From Pandoraea cepalis (lineage in GTDB: Bacteria > Pseudomonadota > Gammaproteobacteria > Burkholderiales > Burkholderiaceae), in the NCBI RefSeq assembly GCF_902459665.1, contig NZ_CABPSL010000001.1, positions 372,001-436,000 of the forward strand: a stretch of 64,000 nt of DNA. The letters run 5' to 3'. Position numbers and translations under genes: made by a program. Shown here piece by piece: positions 1 to 9,710 of this stretch. The notes below the pieces were generated by a model that worked only from the letters and a program-made list of their open reading frames with translations, searched no databases and was not told the origin of the DNA. The first letter of the stretch is position 1; the number at the start of each line of letters is the position of its first letter.

Positions 1-119
1 CCCTCCACGGCCCAGTGCAGCGACGTGAAATGCAGCGCGCCAGCCAGCCGCCCCACCGCGACCCCGGCGGTCGCGAGCATGATGGTGTTGCCCCACGGCC
101 ATAGGTTCAGGTCAATCAT
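1..119 (-). CDS. atpR: N-ATPase subunit AtpR, partial (runs off the left edge)
   Basis: The start codon is at 119 and overlaps the end of atpQ by 8 bases. Only the first 39 residues are visible (MIDLNLWPWGNTIML...), running straight into a hydrophobic segment, so it is a membrane protein. In N-type ATPase operons (order atpD-C-Q-R-B-E-F-A-G) this position holds AtpR, a small membrane protein thought to help c-ring assembly. The assignment rests mainly on gene order. The remaining operon genes should lie to the left of the window. Confidence 0.7.
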   Translation of the reverse strand, partial: MIDLNLWPWGNTIMLATAGVAVGRLAGALHFTSLHWAVE

Positions 120-435
120 GATCTCTCCTCTGCTGCCGATGCATCCAGCGCCATGCGGACCATAGGCCGATGGCCGCGCCGATCATCACCAGAGGTGCCG
201 CAAAAAGTACCCGCGTGCCGGCAATGCGGTCCAGCCAATGCCCGAGCGCAAGGCAGAGCAGTATCGGTAGAACGATCGTCCAGCCGAGAATCCCAATCTG
301 TCCGAGCCGCACGCCAAGCGACGGCTCCGGGTTTGCGCGCGCGATCTGCTCGTGGCTCGCAGCGCGCTTCGCCGCTTGCGCGACGCGATCGCCGTCTTTC
401 CCCTCGGTGTCTCCCGTAGGTGGCCAGGATGTCAT
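112..435 (-). CDS. atpQ: N-ATPase accessory membrane protein AtpQ
   Basis: 107 aa. A hydrophilic N-terminus (about 1-45) is followed by two membrane helices, about 48-66 (ILGWTIVLPILLCLALGHWL) and 76-96, then a basic tail. This is the AtpZ/AtpI-like small subunit of F-type ATPase operons, and its place between atpC and atpR marks the N-ATPase form, AtpQ. The start overlaps the end of atpC by 4 bases, which suggests translational coupling. The identification is by topology and gene order, because these subunits are poorly conserved in sequence. Confidence 0.75.
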   Translation of the reverse strand: MTSWPPTGDTEGKDGDRVAQAAKRAASHEQIARANPEPSLGVRLGQIGILGWTIVLPILLCLALGHWLDRIAGTRVLFAAPLVMIGAAIGLWSAWRWMHRQQRRDHD

Positions 436-863
436 TGCGCGGCTCCCTGCTTGGGCGGAGGCCGGAGATAGCGCAGCATCTGACGTACTGCCTGCGCATG
501 CAGCCGTGTCTGCTCGACGCGCGCGCGCCGCATCGCGTCGAGTTGCGCGGCGCGCGCGCGGCGCACTTCCGCTTCGAGCTGATCGAGCGAAGTCCCCGAA
601 ATGGCTTCACGGCACGCAAGCGAAACGTCGGTGCCGCCCGACACGACCAGCACACCGCCGTCGATCGCGCAGTAATGCTCGCTGCCATCTTCCCCACGCC
701 AGCGCACGACGGAGGCACTCAACAGCGTGACAAGATCCGCGTGTCCGGCGTGGACGCCAAAGGCCCCACTGTCGTCCTCGGCACGTATGGACGAGACCGC
801 CAGTCGGTCGACGACGATTTGCGATGGCGTGGTGATCGTCAGCGTGAAGCAACGCGCTGTCAT
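432..863 (-). CDS. atpC: N-ATPase epsilon subunit AtpC
   Basis: 143 aa epsilon subunit of the F1 sector of an N-type ATPase. The N-terminal beta-sandwich begins FTLTITTPSQIVVDRLAV and has the family features GAFGVHAGHADLV and YCAIDGGVLVV. A C-terminal helical region (about 88-140) is rich in Arg and Ala. I chose the ATG at 863 because a GAGGAGG ribosome-binding site lies about 8 bases upstream; a longer form from a GTG at 881 would overlap atpD. The gene lies between atpD and atpQ in a single minus-strand operon. Confidence 0.88.
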   Translation of the reverse strand: MTARCFTLTITTPSQIVVDRLAVSSIRAEDDSGAFGVHAGHADLVTLLSASVVRWRGEDGSEHYCAIDGGVLVVSGGTDVSLACREAISGTSLDQLEAEVRRARAAQLDAMRRARVEQTRLHAQAVRQMLRYLRPPPKQGAAQ

Positions 864-877
864 GGCGAGGCCTCCTC

Positions 878-2383
<1,506 letters not shown>

Positions 2384-2513
2384 TCACAATAGTGGCACGC
2401 CGAAGAAGGGGGCTGATCCTGATCAAACGTTGCGGGCATCGTTGCCCACCTTGAACGCGCGACGCACCGCAAGGCGAGAAAGCCGCCGTACGGTGCGTCT
2501 GCGCTGCCGCGCG

Positions 2514-3233
2514 TTAGAAGTCAGGCGTTTCCACCGGGCGCAGGTCGAACACGAGCACTTCCGCGTCGTTGCCGTGCGAGAGCGTGAGGGCGGTTTCGTT
2601 GCGCACGCGGACTCCATCGCCTTCCGCCAGCGCCACGCCGTTCAAGCTCACGCCACCGCGTGCAACATGCACATAGGCGTAGCGGTTCGGCGCAAGCGCG
2701 AGCGTGGCTGACTCGTCGCCGTCGAACAGACCGGCGTACACACGCGCATCCTGATGGATGTGCAGCGAGTTGTCGCTGCCATCCGGCGAGATGATCAGGC
2801 GCAGTCGGCCGCGCTTTTCTTCCGGCGTGAAGCGTTGTTGCTGATACTCGGGCGCAATGCCTGTCTGATTCGGCACGATCCAGATCTGCAGGAAGTGCAC
2901 CGGCGAGGTGGGCGAGTGGTTGAACTCGCTGTGTGCCACGCCGCGTCCCGCGCTCATCAACTGCACGTCGCCCGGCTCGATCACCGACCCCGTGCCCATG
3001 GTGTCCTTGTGTTCGAGGGCGCCCTCGAGCACATACGAAAAGATCTCCATGTCGCGGTGCGGATGCTTGCCGAAGCCTTGCGCCGGGGCCACGCGGTCGT
3101 CGTTGATCACCAGCAGGTCGGAAAAGCCGACTTGCTTGGGATCGTAAAAATTCGCGAACGAGAACGTGTGGCGCGAGTTGAGCCAGCCATGGTTGGCAAC
3201 GCCTCGGTCTGCAGCTTTTCTGATGTCCAGCAT
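2514..3233 (-). CDS. Pirin family protein (bicupin, putative quercetinase)
   Basis: 239 aa, normal for bacterial pirins of the YhhW type. The N-terminal cupin has the metal-binding set H57, H59 (GFGKHPHRDMEI), H101 and E103 (GVAHSEF). The C-terminal cupin begins near residue 145. Proteins of this family bind iron or another metal in the cytosol, and some oxidise quercetin; the real substrate here is unknown. An AGGAG site precedes the ATG at 3233. It is divergent from the PhzF-like gene, with an inverted repeat in between. Confidence 0.9.
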   Translation of the reverse strand: MLDIRKAADRGVANHGWLNSRHTFSFANFYDPKQVGFSDLLVINDDRVAPAQGFGKHPHRDMEIFSYVLEGALEHKDTMGTGSVIEPGDVQLMSAGRGVAHSEFNHSPTSPVHFLQIWIVPNQTGIAPEYQQQRFTPEEKRGRLRLIISPDGSDNSLHIHQDARVYAGLFDGDESATLALAPNRYAYVHVARGGVSLNGVALAEGDGVRVRNETALTLSHGNDAEVLVFDLRPVETPDF

Positions 3234-3609
3234 GATGGGCTCCTGTGTCTTCGTCGTTTCATTGAGAGGCTGGGTTGGCCTCGATGAATGTCATTTTATA
3301 GTCCTGACGATAAACCACAATCCGCTTGATTTGCGAATAATTGTCGCGTTATAGGTGACAATTGAGGCCGATGACAATCGCCGATCTTCCGGGTGCGAGG
3401 TGGACGATTCTTAATGCGTGGGGTTCAAACGACCGAAAGCGCGGGCGTTGGCGCGCGTGCCGGTGCGCGATGTGCGAGACTACGGGCCTTCTTTCCCAAA
3501 GCTGGCCGGCCAATGCGCGAGCAGGCACGGCAGGCTGTTATCGGACACTTGTGCGCGCATGGCTTGAGGGCCGTGCGGTCGTCCGACCCGCCCCCACTGG
3601 AGATTCGTC
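3234..3609. promoter_or_regulatory. Divergent intergenic region between pirin and phzF-like genes
   Basis: No convincing gene is seen. The part nearest the pirin gene (about 3285-3365) is AT-rich and promoter-like and holds the inverted repeat listed separately. The rest (3366-3609) is GC-rich with only shadow reading frames. Divergent regulators are common beside pirin genes in this group, but none is present here. Confidence 0.6.
3339..3363. promoter_or_regulatory. Inverted repeat AATTGTC-N11-GACAATT, possible operator
   Basis: The two 7-base arms at 3339-3345 and 3357-3363 are perfect inverse copies separated by 11 bases, in the AT-rich part of the spacer, 106 bases upstream of the pirin start. 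An interrupted dyad of this size resembles a LysR-type binding site. The regulator is not encoded next to it. Confidence 0.5.
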
Positions 3610-4479
3610 ATGAGCCGCACCTATGCATTTCGTATCGTCAACGTTTTCGCCGAGACGACCTTCGGCGGCAATCCGCTGTGCGTTTTCGAAGACGCGCGCG
3701 GGCTGAGCGACGACGAGATGGGCGCGTTGGCGCGACAGTTCAATCTGTCCGAGACGACGTTCATTCTGCCCTCCGAGACGGCCGATGCGCACGTGCGAAT
3801 TTTCACGCCCGGCTACGAGATGCGTTTTGCCGGGCATCCCACCCTGGGGACGGCGCACGTGCTGCGTGCCATGCGCGCCCTGGGTGACCGCGTGACGCTG
3901 CAATTCGCCGCCGGCCTGGTGCCGGTTCAGGCGAGCGGCGATCACTGGACGCTCACGGCCCCGTCGTCGGGCGAGCCGAAGATCAAGCCTGCGAGCGAGG
4001 CCGATGCCGACATCGCCGCGCTGGTGCGGCTGGGGCGCGACGATCTCGCACAGTCGCCCCAATGGGTCGACACCGGGGCCGATCAACTGCTGATTCCGCT
4101 GCGCGACGCCGACGCGGTCGCGCGGGCGCAACCCGACAGCGCGCGTCTGGAACGCTGGCCGCTCTCGAGTCTGGAGCGTAAAACGGGTTACGTGTTTTCC
4201 ATCGACGAGGAGACGGGCGGCGAGTTGCAGGTCACGGCCCGCTATTTCTTCACGACGCAGGGCGGCGGTGTGAGCGAGGACCCGGGCACGGGATCCGCTT
4301 GCGCCAACCTTGGCGGCTGGCTGATCGGACAAGGGTATCCGCTGCCGGTGCGCGCGCGCGTGTCGCAGGGCGACGCCATTGAGCGACCGTGCCGGTTGAC
4401 GCTCGAAGTCACGGCGGATCGTCGGATCCTGGTGGGCGGCAACGTCATCGAACTCGCGCGCGGCGAGGTGCGCCTGTAA
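3610..4479 (+). CDS. PhzF family isomerase/epimerase-like protein
   Basis: 289 aa, normal length for the PhzF/YddE family with its two diaminopimelate-epimerase-like halves. The catalytic glutamate is E48 in NLSETTF. RFAGHPTLGTAHVL at about 73-86 and GVSEDPGTGSACANLGGWL at about 220 are the family hallmarks. PhzF itself isomerises a phenazine precursor, but no other phenazine genes are present, so the substrate here is unknown. A GGAG lies upstream of the ATG at 3610. The YigZ-family gene follows 23 bases downstream. Confidence 0.88.
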   Translation: MSRTYAFRIVNVFAETTFGGNPLCVFEDARGLSDDEMGALARQFNLSETTFILPSETADAHVRIFTPGYEMRFAGHPTLGTAHVLRAMRALGDRVTLQFAAGLVPVQASGDHWTLTAPSSGEPKIKPASEADADIAALVRLGRDDLAQSPQWVDTGADQLLIPLRDADAVARAQPDSARLERWPLSSLERKTGYVFSIDEETGGELQVTARYFFTTQGGGVSEDPGTGSACANLGGWLIGQGYPLPVRARVSQGDAIERPCRLTLEVTADRRILVGGNVIELARGEVRL

Positions 4480-4502
4480 GGCGCCCGGGGGACCACAGCC
4501 GT

Positions 4503-5084
4503 ATGTATGCATTGGCAGCGCCGGTCGACACCGAGCTGGACATCAAAAAGAGCCGGTTCATTGGCATCGTCATGCCGGTAACGTCGCGCGAGGCGGCCAT
4601 GCGCGAACTCGGCGCGCTGCGCGTGCGTTATCCCAACGCCACGCATTATTGCTGGGTGTTGTTGTGCGAGGGCGCGTCGGGTTTCGACGACGATGGCGAG
4701 CCGGGCGGCACGGCGGCCAAGCCCATGTACAACGTGCTCATGCACAAGGGCCTGACGAATGTGCTGGCGGTCGTCGTGCGCTATTACGGCGGTATCAAAC
4801 TGGGCGCGGGCGGCCTGACCCGCGCCTACGGGCAGGCGGTGAGCGAAGCGCTCAAGCTCGCCACGCTCACGGCGGTCGAGCCGACGACCGAGCCGCGCTA
4901 CCGCTGCACCTTTGCCCACGAAGCGACGCTGCGCCGGTTGGCGGAGCGTCATGGCGCCGAGGTGCTCGACGCCGCCTACGATGACGCCGTCACGCTGCGG
5001 TTACGCCTGAAGGTGCGTGACGTGGCGGCGTTCGAAGCCGACGCGACGCAAGCCCTCAGCGGCGGCCTCAAGCGCAGCGATTGA
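4503..5084 (+). CDS. yigZ: YigZ/IMPACT family protein
   Basis: 193 aa, close to the family's usual length of about 200. The N-terminal UPF0029 (Impact) domain has the signature stretch DDGEPGGTAAKPMYNVL followed by NVLAVVVRYYGGIKLGAGGL; a DUF1949-like domain fills about 130-190. The biochemical role of bacterial YigZ is not settled, with RNA or protein binding proposed. I chose the ATG at 4503 because similarity starts there and a GGGGGA lies upstream; a longer frame from 4389 would overlap the phzF-like gene. It is probably cotranscribed with that gene. Confidence 0.9.
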   Translation: MYALAAPVDTELDIKKSRFIGIVMPVTSREAAMRELGALRVRYPNATHYCWVLLCEGASGFDDDGEPGGTAAKPMYNVLMHKGLTNVLAVVVRYYGGIKLGAGGLTRAYGQAVSEALKLATLTAVEPTTEPRYRCTFAHEATLRRLAERHGAEVLDAAYDDAVTLRLRLKVRDVAAFEADATQALSGGLKRSD

Positions 5085-5160
5085 GGCGACGAGGCGGCCG
5101 GTCGTCGCGTGAGTCGGCGCGCCGTGGCAGGACAGGGGGCCGGGGCGGCGAGGCGCGGCG

Positions 5161-5565
5161 TCAATGCTCGAAGAGGTGGAAGGCCTCGAAGTGGTTCCGC
5201 CGTCGCGAGAGCGCCACGAGATTGACGATGCACACGAGCGCAACCAGCGCGAAGAGGGGCGCGGAGACTTCGATGGTGTCGCGCGCGAGCAGCGAGACGA
5301 GAGTCAACGCCACCATGATCGCCAGCATCGCACGATGCAGCCACGTCGCCAGCCGCAGATGCCGCTCGGATTGCGCCACGAGCACGACCAGCGAGACATA
5401 GAACGGGGCGGCGATCAGCGCCAGCACGCAAAGCGCGAGGAGCACGCCAAGCACGCTGGCGAGCAGTGCATGCCCGTCGGCGGCGCTCGATTGCACGCCG
5501 ACGACCGTTGCCGCAGCGAGATAAAGCAGCATCAAACCATCCAGAACAATCGCGGTTCGGTTCAT
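5161..5565 (-). CDS. Small integral membrane protein, unknown function
   Basis: 134 aa with about four hydrophobic helices (roughly 6-24, 33-58, 76-92 and 98-118) and a short polar C-terminus (SRRRNHFEAFHLFEH). I do not recognise a family. The ATG at 5565 is preceded by GGAGAG; a longer frame from 5613 lacks such a site. It is convergent with the yigZ gene. Confidence 0.65.
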   Translation of the reverse strand: MNRTAIVLDGLMLLYLAAATVVGVQSSAADGHALLASVLGVLLALCVLALIAAPFYVSLVVLVAQSERHLRLATWLHRAMLAIMVALTLVSLLARDTIEVSAPLFALVALVCIVNLVALSRRRNHFEAFHLFEH

Positions 5566-5733
5566 GACATCTCTCCGACGAAAAAGGTGCGGAGGTGAGA
5601 TCGCCCCGCGCAAGGCGACGGGGTCCGGGTGCGGTTCAACAGTCAGAGGAAGGTGCCGGTACTTGGCGGCAGGCCAGACTAGCCACGCAATGCGATAGCG
5701 CCGTGACAGCTGCCCGCGGTTTGGAAGTCGTCG

Positions 5734-6195
5734 TCAGCGGGGTGGTTTCGGTGTGGCCAACGAACGTGGCGTGTCGTCCGGGCCGTGCGCGTTGCCGGCC
5801 ATCGGTGGCGCCAGGCCCAGCCAGACGGCGGCCGCGTCAATGCCTACCGGGTCCACCGTGGCTTGTATGCGGTAGATCGACACGTTGCCACTTTCGTCGG
5901 CACAGAACAGGTCGCGCTCCAGGTCCGCCAGGATGTCGAGCCGTTGCTGACATCGGTAGAAGCCCAGTGGCGTGAGATCCTGCACCAGCGCGGCGAGCGT
6001 CTCGGGATAGAGATAGAGGCGGCGGGGCCAATGACCGTGCCGGGAGCGGAACGTGCCGAGGGCGCCGAGCACGTGGGCCAGCGTGCCGCCGTGACCGCGA
6101 ACGCACTCCATCAGGCACGACGGGTCATGCGCCAGCGCAATGTCAGGGTCTGGCGTGCCGGGGCGAAGACGGCCGGGAAGGGTCGGGTGTCCCAT
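5734..6195 (-). CDS. Hypothetical protein
   Basis: 153 aa, no signal peptide or membrane segment. The middle (about 50-115) looks like a compact fold with RLYLYPETLAALVQDL, GFYRCQQRLDIL and SGNVSIYRIQATV, while the C-terminal 25 residues are Pro/Gly/Asp-rich and probably disordered. I do not recognise the family. A GGGGTG lies upstream of the ATG at 6195. Coding support is residue composition and lack of a better frame. Confidence 0.5.
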   Translation of the reverse strand: MGHPTLPGRLRPGTPDPDIALAHDPSCLMECVRGHGGTLAHVLGALGTFRSRHGHWPRRLYLYPETLAALVQDLTPLGFYRCQQRLDILADLERDLFCADESGNVSIYRIQATVDPVGIDAAAVWLGLAPPMAGNAHGPDDTPRSLATPKPPR

Positions 6196-6331
6196 GGTTC
6201 ACCCCGCGTAACGCACGACCATGCGTGCGCGCGGCAAGCCAAGTATTGCCGATAACGTACAGGTATCCACAAACACTCCGTTGACTTCCCGAAGTTGCGT
6301 GCCCGGCGAATATTGGTCTAGTGATTTGATA

Positions 6332-6349
6332 GTTGCAGACGACTGCAAC
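6332..6349. promoter_or_regulatory. Inverted repeat GTTGCAG-N4-CTGCAAC
   Basis: Perfect 7-base arms around a 4-base centre in the AT-richer part of the gene-poor region. The half site GTTGCA recurs in a second palindrome at 8016-8031 upstream of the porin. It could be an operator, but no regulator is assigned. Confidence 0.35.
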
Positions 6350-6445
6350 GGGCGAAATCCGCACTTTCGCCTAATCCGTCGGCATGAGGCGCCGACGATC
6401 CCGCGCCGGACGGCGGCAGGGAATAGGTGGCGCGCGACGACCCAA

Positions 6446-6473
6446 TGAAAACCGGCGGACTGAGCCGCCGGTT
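6446..6473 (-). terminator. Terminator-like hairpin on the minus strand, no obvious gene
   Basis: Arms AACCGGCGG (6450-6458) and CCGCCGGTT (6465-6473) form a 9-bp stem with a 6-base loop. Read on the minus strand, the stem is followed by TTTTC. No coding gene lies just upstream on that strand, so the transcript it would end is unknown. Confidence 0.4.
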
Positions 6474-6850
6474 GATGCCCCATCAGGGCGTCGCCAGCCG
6501 CGTGTACCGGCGCGGCATGGTATGGGCCAAGTAGACTTGGCACCGGAAGGCATTGCCGTCATGCACTGAACCGTTTCCAGTTCCCGGCCGCGCCCATGCA
6601 GTTTGACTGCCCCTTGAGTATAGGTCGCGCGCGGGTAAGCGAATCGACTTTTCGGATGAGGGGGGCGCCAAGGGCGAACCGTTCGGTAGGCGAGCGCCCG
6701 AATTGACACAGGATTTCCCTCATGCCCCCGGTTTCGTCCGCGCCGACTTTGGGGTCTAATGTCACCATTCACGACGTAATCGCAAGGCATGCGGCTTTCC
6801 GCATCGTCATCGCGCGATACGACGCCGGGCCCCAGTCGAACATTCCAACG

Positions 6851-7366
6851 ATGGCAATGAATTCTCTACAACGATGGACCCTGCTTGCCTGCCTCTGTGC
6901 GGCGCAGTCGGCGATCGCCGCCGACCAGTGCGAGGGTATCCTCATGCTGGCCAAGAGCGCGCAGACCGGCTTTGACAACATCTCCGGCCCGCTTGCGGCC
7001 AAGAACGACCGCGGCGAAAGCTATCAGGCGACCTACTCGGTACCGGGCGGCGACTGCAAGGTATTCCGGGCAAAGGGTCTCGCACCGACTTACGAATGTG
7101 TCTGGGATTACCAGAAGATCACGCCGGCGGATCTGCGCCGCGAGGCGCAGGGATTTGCCACGCAGGTCTCGCGCTGCACCCGGGGCGTGACCACGCTGCG
7201 CACGACCACGACAAACGCTGCCGGTTTGCCCGCCGAATGGCAGAGCGCGAGCCGGAAGTATGCGCATCCGGTCAACTTCACCGTCACGGCACAGGACTTG
7301 ATCACGTCGCGCGGCGAGCGCCTGCGAGAAATCTCGCTGTCCGTCGAAAAGCAGATCGAGAAGTAA
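6851..7366 (+). CDS. Small secreted cysteine-containing protein, unknown function
   Basis: 171 aa. A classical signal peptide, MNSLQRWTLLACLCAAQS followed by AIA, should be cleaved before ADQC. The mature part has four cysteines (ADQC, GDCKVF, YECVW, SRCTRG), which suggests two disulfides and a periplasmic or exported location. I do not recognise the family. The start at 6851 (or the ATG at 6857) was chosen because it places the signal peptide at the N-terminus; an upstream frame from 6722 adds a non-signal extension. No strong ribosome-binding site is seen. Confidence 0.6.
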   Translation: MAMNSLQRWTLLACLCAAQSAIAADQCEGILMLAKSAQTGFDNISGPLAAKNDRGESYQATYSVPGGDCKVFRAKGLAPTYECVWDYQKITPADLRREAQGFATQVSRCTRGVTTLRTTTTNAAGLPAEWQSASRKYAHPVNFTVTAQDLITSRGERLREISLSVEKQIEK

Positions 7367-7654
7367 GCGGTGCGTTACCGTTGCCGAGGTTGAACACCGC
7401 CTCGCCATCGGCGGCTGGGCGGCGCGCCCAGTCCCGCCGAACGGGGCTGGCGATGCGTCTGGCGCCACCGTGATGCTGCCGTTACAAACGGTTGCAGACC
7501 GCGCCACGCATTAACATCTTTTCGGTCGACGCTCATTCGACCGACCCGGTACAGTCATTCTTGAGGCGTATGGCGCACAGGCAACCCGCCGGTGCCGTCC
7601 GCGTCTCGTGCCAACCGGCCCCACCTTAGGGCCGGGTGCGATGGCTGAACCCAA

Positions 7655-7924
7655 ATGAGTGCCCGACTTCGTTACTGTTTCCTGTTGCTGCTTGTGTGTG
7701 CCTATCCTGCCTGGGCAGGGGGTGGGCGCGGGCGCGACATGCTGGATTTGAACAAGGCATCGCTGCGGGAAGACATCAGCCGCTTCAGCGCCGATCGCGG
7801 TCGCGGTCAGGCGGCCTATCCGAACTGGGCGGCCCCGGCGGAGCCGCGTGCGCGCCAGTACTCGCCGCAAGGCGAGCCACGTGGGTCGCGCGGCGGTGGC
7901 GGTGGCGGCCGTCGCAGTCGCTGA
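7655..7924 (+). CDS. Small secreted Gly/Arg-rich protein, unknown function
   Basis: 89 aa. The first 21 residues form a signal peptide (RYCFLLLLVCAYPAWA, cleavage before GGG). A short middle segment (MLDLNKASLREDISRFSADRG) looks helical, and the C-terminus is an RGG-like tail with a run of seven glycines followed by basic residues. The export signal plus a basic disordered tail suggest a periplasmic protein. No family is recognised and the ribosome-binding site is weak. Confidence 0.5.
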   Translation: MSARLRYCFLLLLVCAYPAWAGGGRGRDMLDLNKASLREDISRFSADRGRGQAAYPNWAAPAEPRARQYSPQGEPRGSRGGGGGGRRSR

Positions 7925-8389
7925 CGCTTGTTGCCGCGCGCGGTTCCCCGCCGACGTTGCTGTCCCCGTTTCCCGCTTTTCCCCCTCCCCTCCGATGTCC
8001 TCGGACGAACCAGGCGTTGCACATGTGCAACATCGGATGCGCTCGTCCATTCCCAGCAACGTCTGCCAATCACGCGTCCCACGCCTCCATTATTTCCCGA
8101 CATCACGGCGGATGTAAGCAATCGCTAACTTGCTGATGTAAGGGACATATCGATTTCGTTATACCGAGACTAACTTTGGCGCGGATGGTCGGCTGAATTT
8201 TGTCTCCCCACCATTTCCCGGCCACTTCGTGTGGTGCGTTTTTTTCTCGAGGTTTCGGCCTATCTGCGCATGGCGAGCCTGTGCGAGAATCACGGCCGTT
8301 TATCAGGGAGGCGCTTCGCCAGCGGGCGCCGGCCGCTCCCGTGCACACCGGGAACGGGCACACAAAAGACATAAACCAAGGAGAAGTGA
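7925..8389. promoter_or_regulatory. Long leader and promoter region upstream of the first porin
   Basis: No gene is seen. It contains a pyrimidine-rich tract (about 7960-8000), a perfect palindrome at 8016-8031 and a less GC-rich part (about 8110-8240) that should include the porin promoter. A long untranslated leader would be in keeping with outer-membrane porin genes, but I cannot place the -35 and -10 elements with confidence. Confidence 0.5.
8016..8031. promoter_or_regulatory. Perfect 16-bp palindrome GTTGCACATGTGCAAC
   Basis: Self-complementary over all 16 bases. It lies 359 bases before the porin start codon, and its half site GTTGCA is shared with the repeat at 6332-6349. It is a possible operator. 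Confidence 0.4.
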
Positions 8390-9430
8390 ATGAAGCGGAG
8401 CATGGCCAAGGGCATTGGCGGGGCACTCGTGTTGGGCGCATGCATGAGCGCGCCGGCGTTCGCACAATCGAACGTCACGCTGTACGGTCAGGTCGACGCC
8501 TGGATGGGCGCAGTCAAGAACCCGGGAAGCGATCGCGCCTGGACGCAGGGCGGCGGCGGCATGTCGACGTCGTACTGGGGCATGAAGGGCAATGAAGATC
8601 TCGGTGGCGGCCTGAAGGCCGTGTTCGTGTTGGAAGACTTCTTCCGTCCGCAGAACGGTCAATACGGCCGCTTCCAGGGCGACTCGATGTTCTCGCGCAA
8701 CGCGTACGTCGGTCTGTCGTCGGACACCGCCGGCACGGTCACGCTCGGCCGTCTCACCACCTCGTACTTCGTCTCGACGATCCTGTTCAACCCGTTCGTC
8801 GATTCGTACACCTTCAGTCCGATGGTGTTCCACACGTACATCGGCGTGGCCGGTCAGGGCATCGTGGGCGACTCCGGCTGGAACAACGCGGTGATGTACG
8901 CGACGCCGAACTTCAAGGGGCTGTCGGGCAGCGTCTCGTATGCGTTCGGCAACAAGGCCGGCGAGACGGGACAGAACAAGTGGAGCGCGTCGGCGTTGTA
9001 CTTCAACGGTCCGTTTGCGGCAACCGTCGCTTATCAGCAGGTGAAGTTCGATTCGCAACCGGACGACCTCGCCGGCATGACGGGCTTCCGCAGCCAGCAG
9101 GCCGTGCAACTGGGGGCGACGTACGACCTGCAAGTGGTGAAGTTGTTCGGCCAATATCAGTACATCCGCAACAACATCACCGGCGGCGGTGTGTCGGAGA
9201 ACGGCGGCCAGCTCGGCGTGTCGGTGCCGCTGGGCAACGGCAGCGTGCTCGCGTCGTATGCCTATACGAAGAGTTCGGGCGCGAGCAACGTCAACCGCAA
9301 GACGTGGGCGCTCGGTTATGACTACCCACTCTCGAAGCGCACGGATGTCTACGCCGCGTACATGAACGACAAGGTGAGCACGCTCTCGGGTGGCGATACC
9401 TTCGGCGGCGGCGTTCGCATGAAGTTCTGA
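8390..9430 (+). CDS. Gram-negative porin (OmpC-like, Burkholderiales type)
   Basis: 346 aa. The signal peptide ends AFA before QSNVTLYGQVD, the classic mature N-terminus of Burkholderiales trimeric porins. The strand-rich body includes SSYWGMKGNEDLGGGLKAVF-type repeats (here with TSYWG), and the C-terminus ends GGGVRMKF, with the terminal Phe needed for outer-membrane insertion. It forms a general diffusion channel in the outer membrane. An AAGGAG precedes the ATG and a strong terminator follows. Confidence 0.93.
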   Translation: MKRSMAKGIGGALVLGACMSAPAFAQSNVTLYGQVDAWMGAVKNPGSDRAWTQGGGGMSTSYWGMKGNEDLGGGLKAVFVLEDFFRPQNGQYGRFQGDSMFSRNAYVGLSSDTAGTVTLGRLTTSYFVSTILFNPFVDSYTFSPMVFHTYIGVAGQGIVGDSGWNNAVMYATPNFKGLSGSVSYAFGNKAGETGQNKWSASALYFNGPFAATVAYQQVKFDSQPDDLAGMTGFRSQQAVQLGATYDLQVVKLFGQYQYIRNNITGGGVSENGGQLGVSVPLGNGSVLASYAYTKSSGASNVNRKTWALGYDYPLSKRTDVYAAYMNDKVSTLSGGDTFGGGVRMKF

Positions 9431-9477
9431 CGTCCCGGCGCACGCGAGCTGGATTCGTGTGCCGAAGGAAATCATCG

Positions 9478-9515
9478 AAGGGGGTAGACGCCGATCGGGC
9501 GCGTCTGCCCCCTTT
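9478..9515 (+). terminator. Rho-independent terminator after the porin
   Basis: An AAGGGGG-T-AGACGC arm (9478-9491) pairs with GCGTCT-G-CCCCCTTT (9501-9515). It lies 48 bases after the porin stop codon and is followed by TTTGTTCG. Confidence 0.8.
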
Positions 9516-9710
9516 GTTCGTTAAGGCGCTCGCGATGCCATTGTTCGCCGATGCCGACACTGACTCACCCGGCGCGTCACACGTTCGCGCCAGCTACGTT
9601 TCGCAGAGCGGTTTCATGTGTCACCGAATCCACGGGTCCGCGCTATGATTTGTGCACCGCGCAAGACGGTATTCCCGCCATCCCCCGAGCACAAACGGAG
9701 TAGAGACGAC

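Larger units (their letters stand above)
6196..6850. other. 655-base stretch without a convincing gene
   Basis: Frames on both strands are Arg-rich shadows without ribosome-binding sites. About 6240-6360 is less GC-rich than its surroundings. The stretch contains an inverted repeat (6332-6349) and a terminator-like hairpin (6450-6473), listed separately. It may hold the promoter of the secreted-protein gene at 6851 and of the minus-strand gene at 6195. Confidence 0.5.

Noticed and set aside
3393-3887. Possible regulator gene between pirin and phzF
   Set aside because: The frame is Arg-rich with no helix-turn-helix pattern and overlaps phzF.
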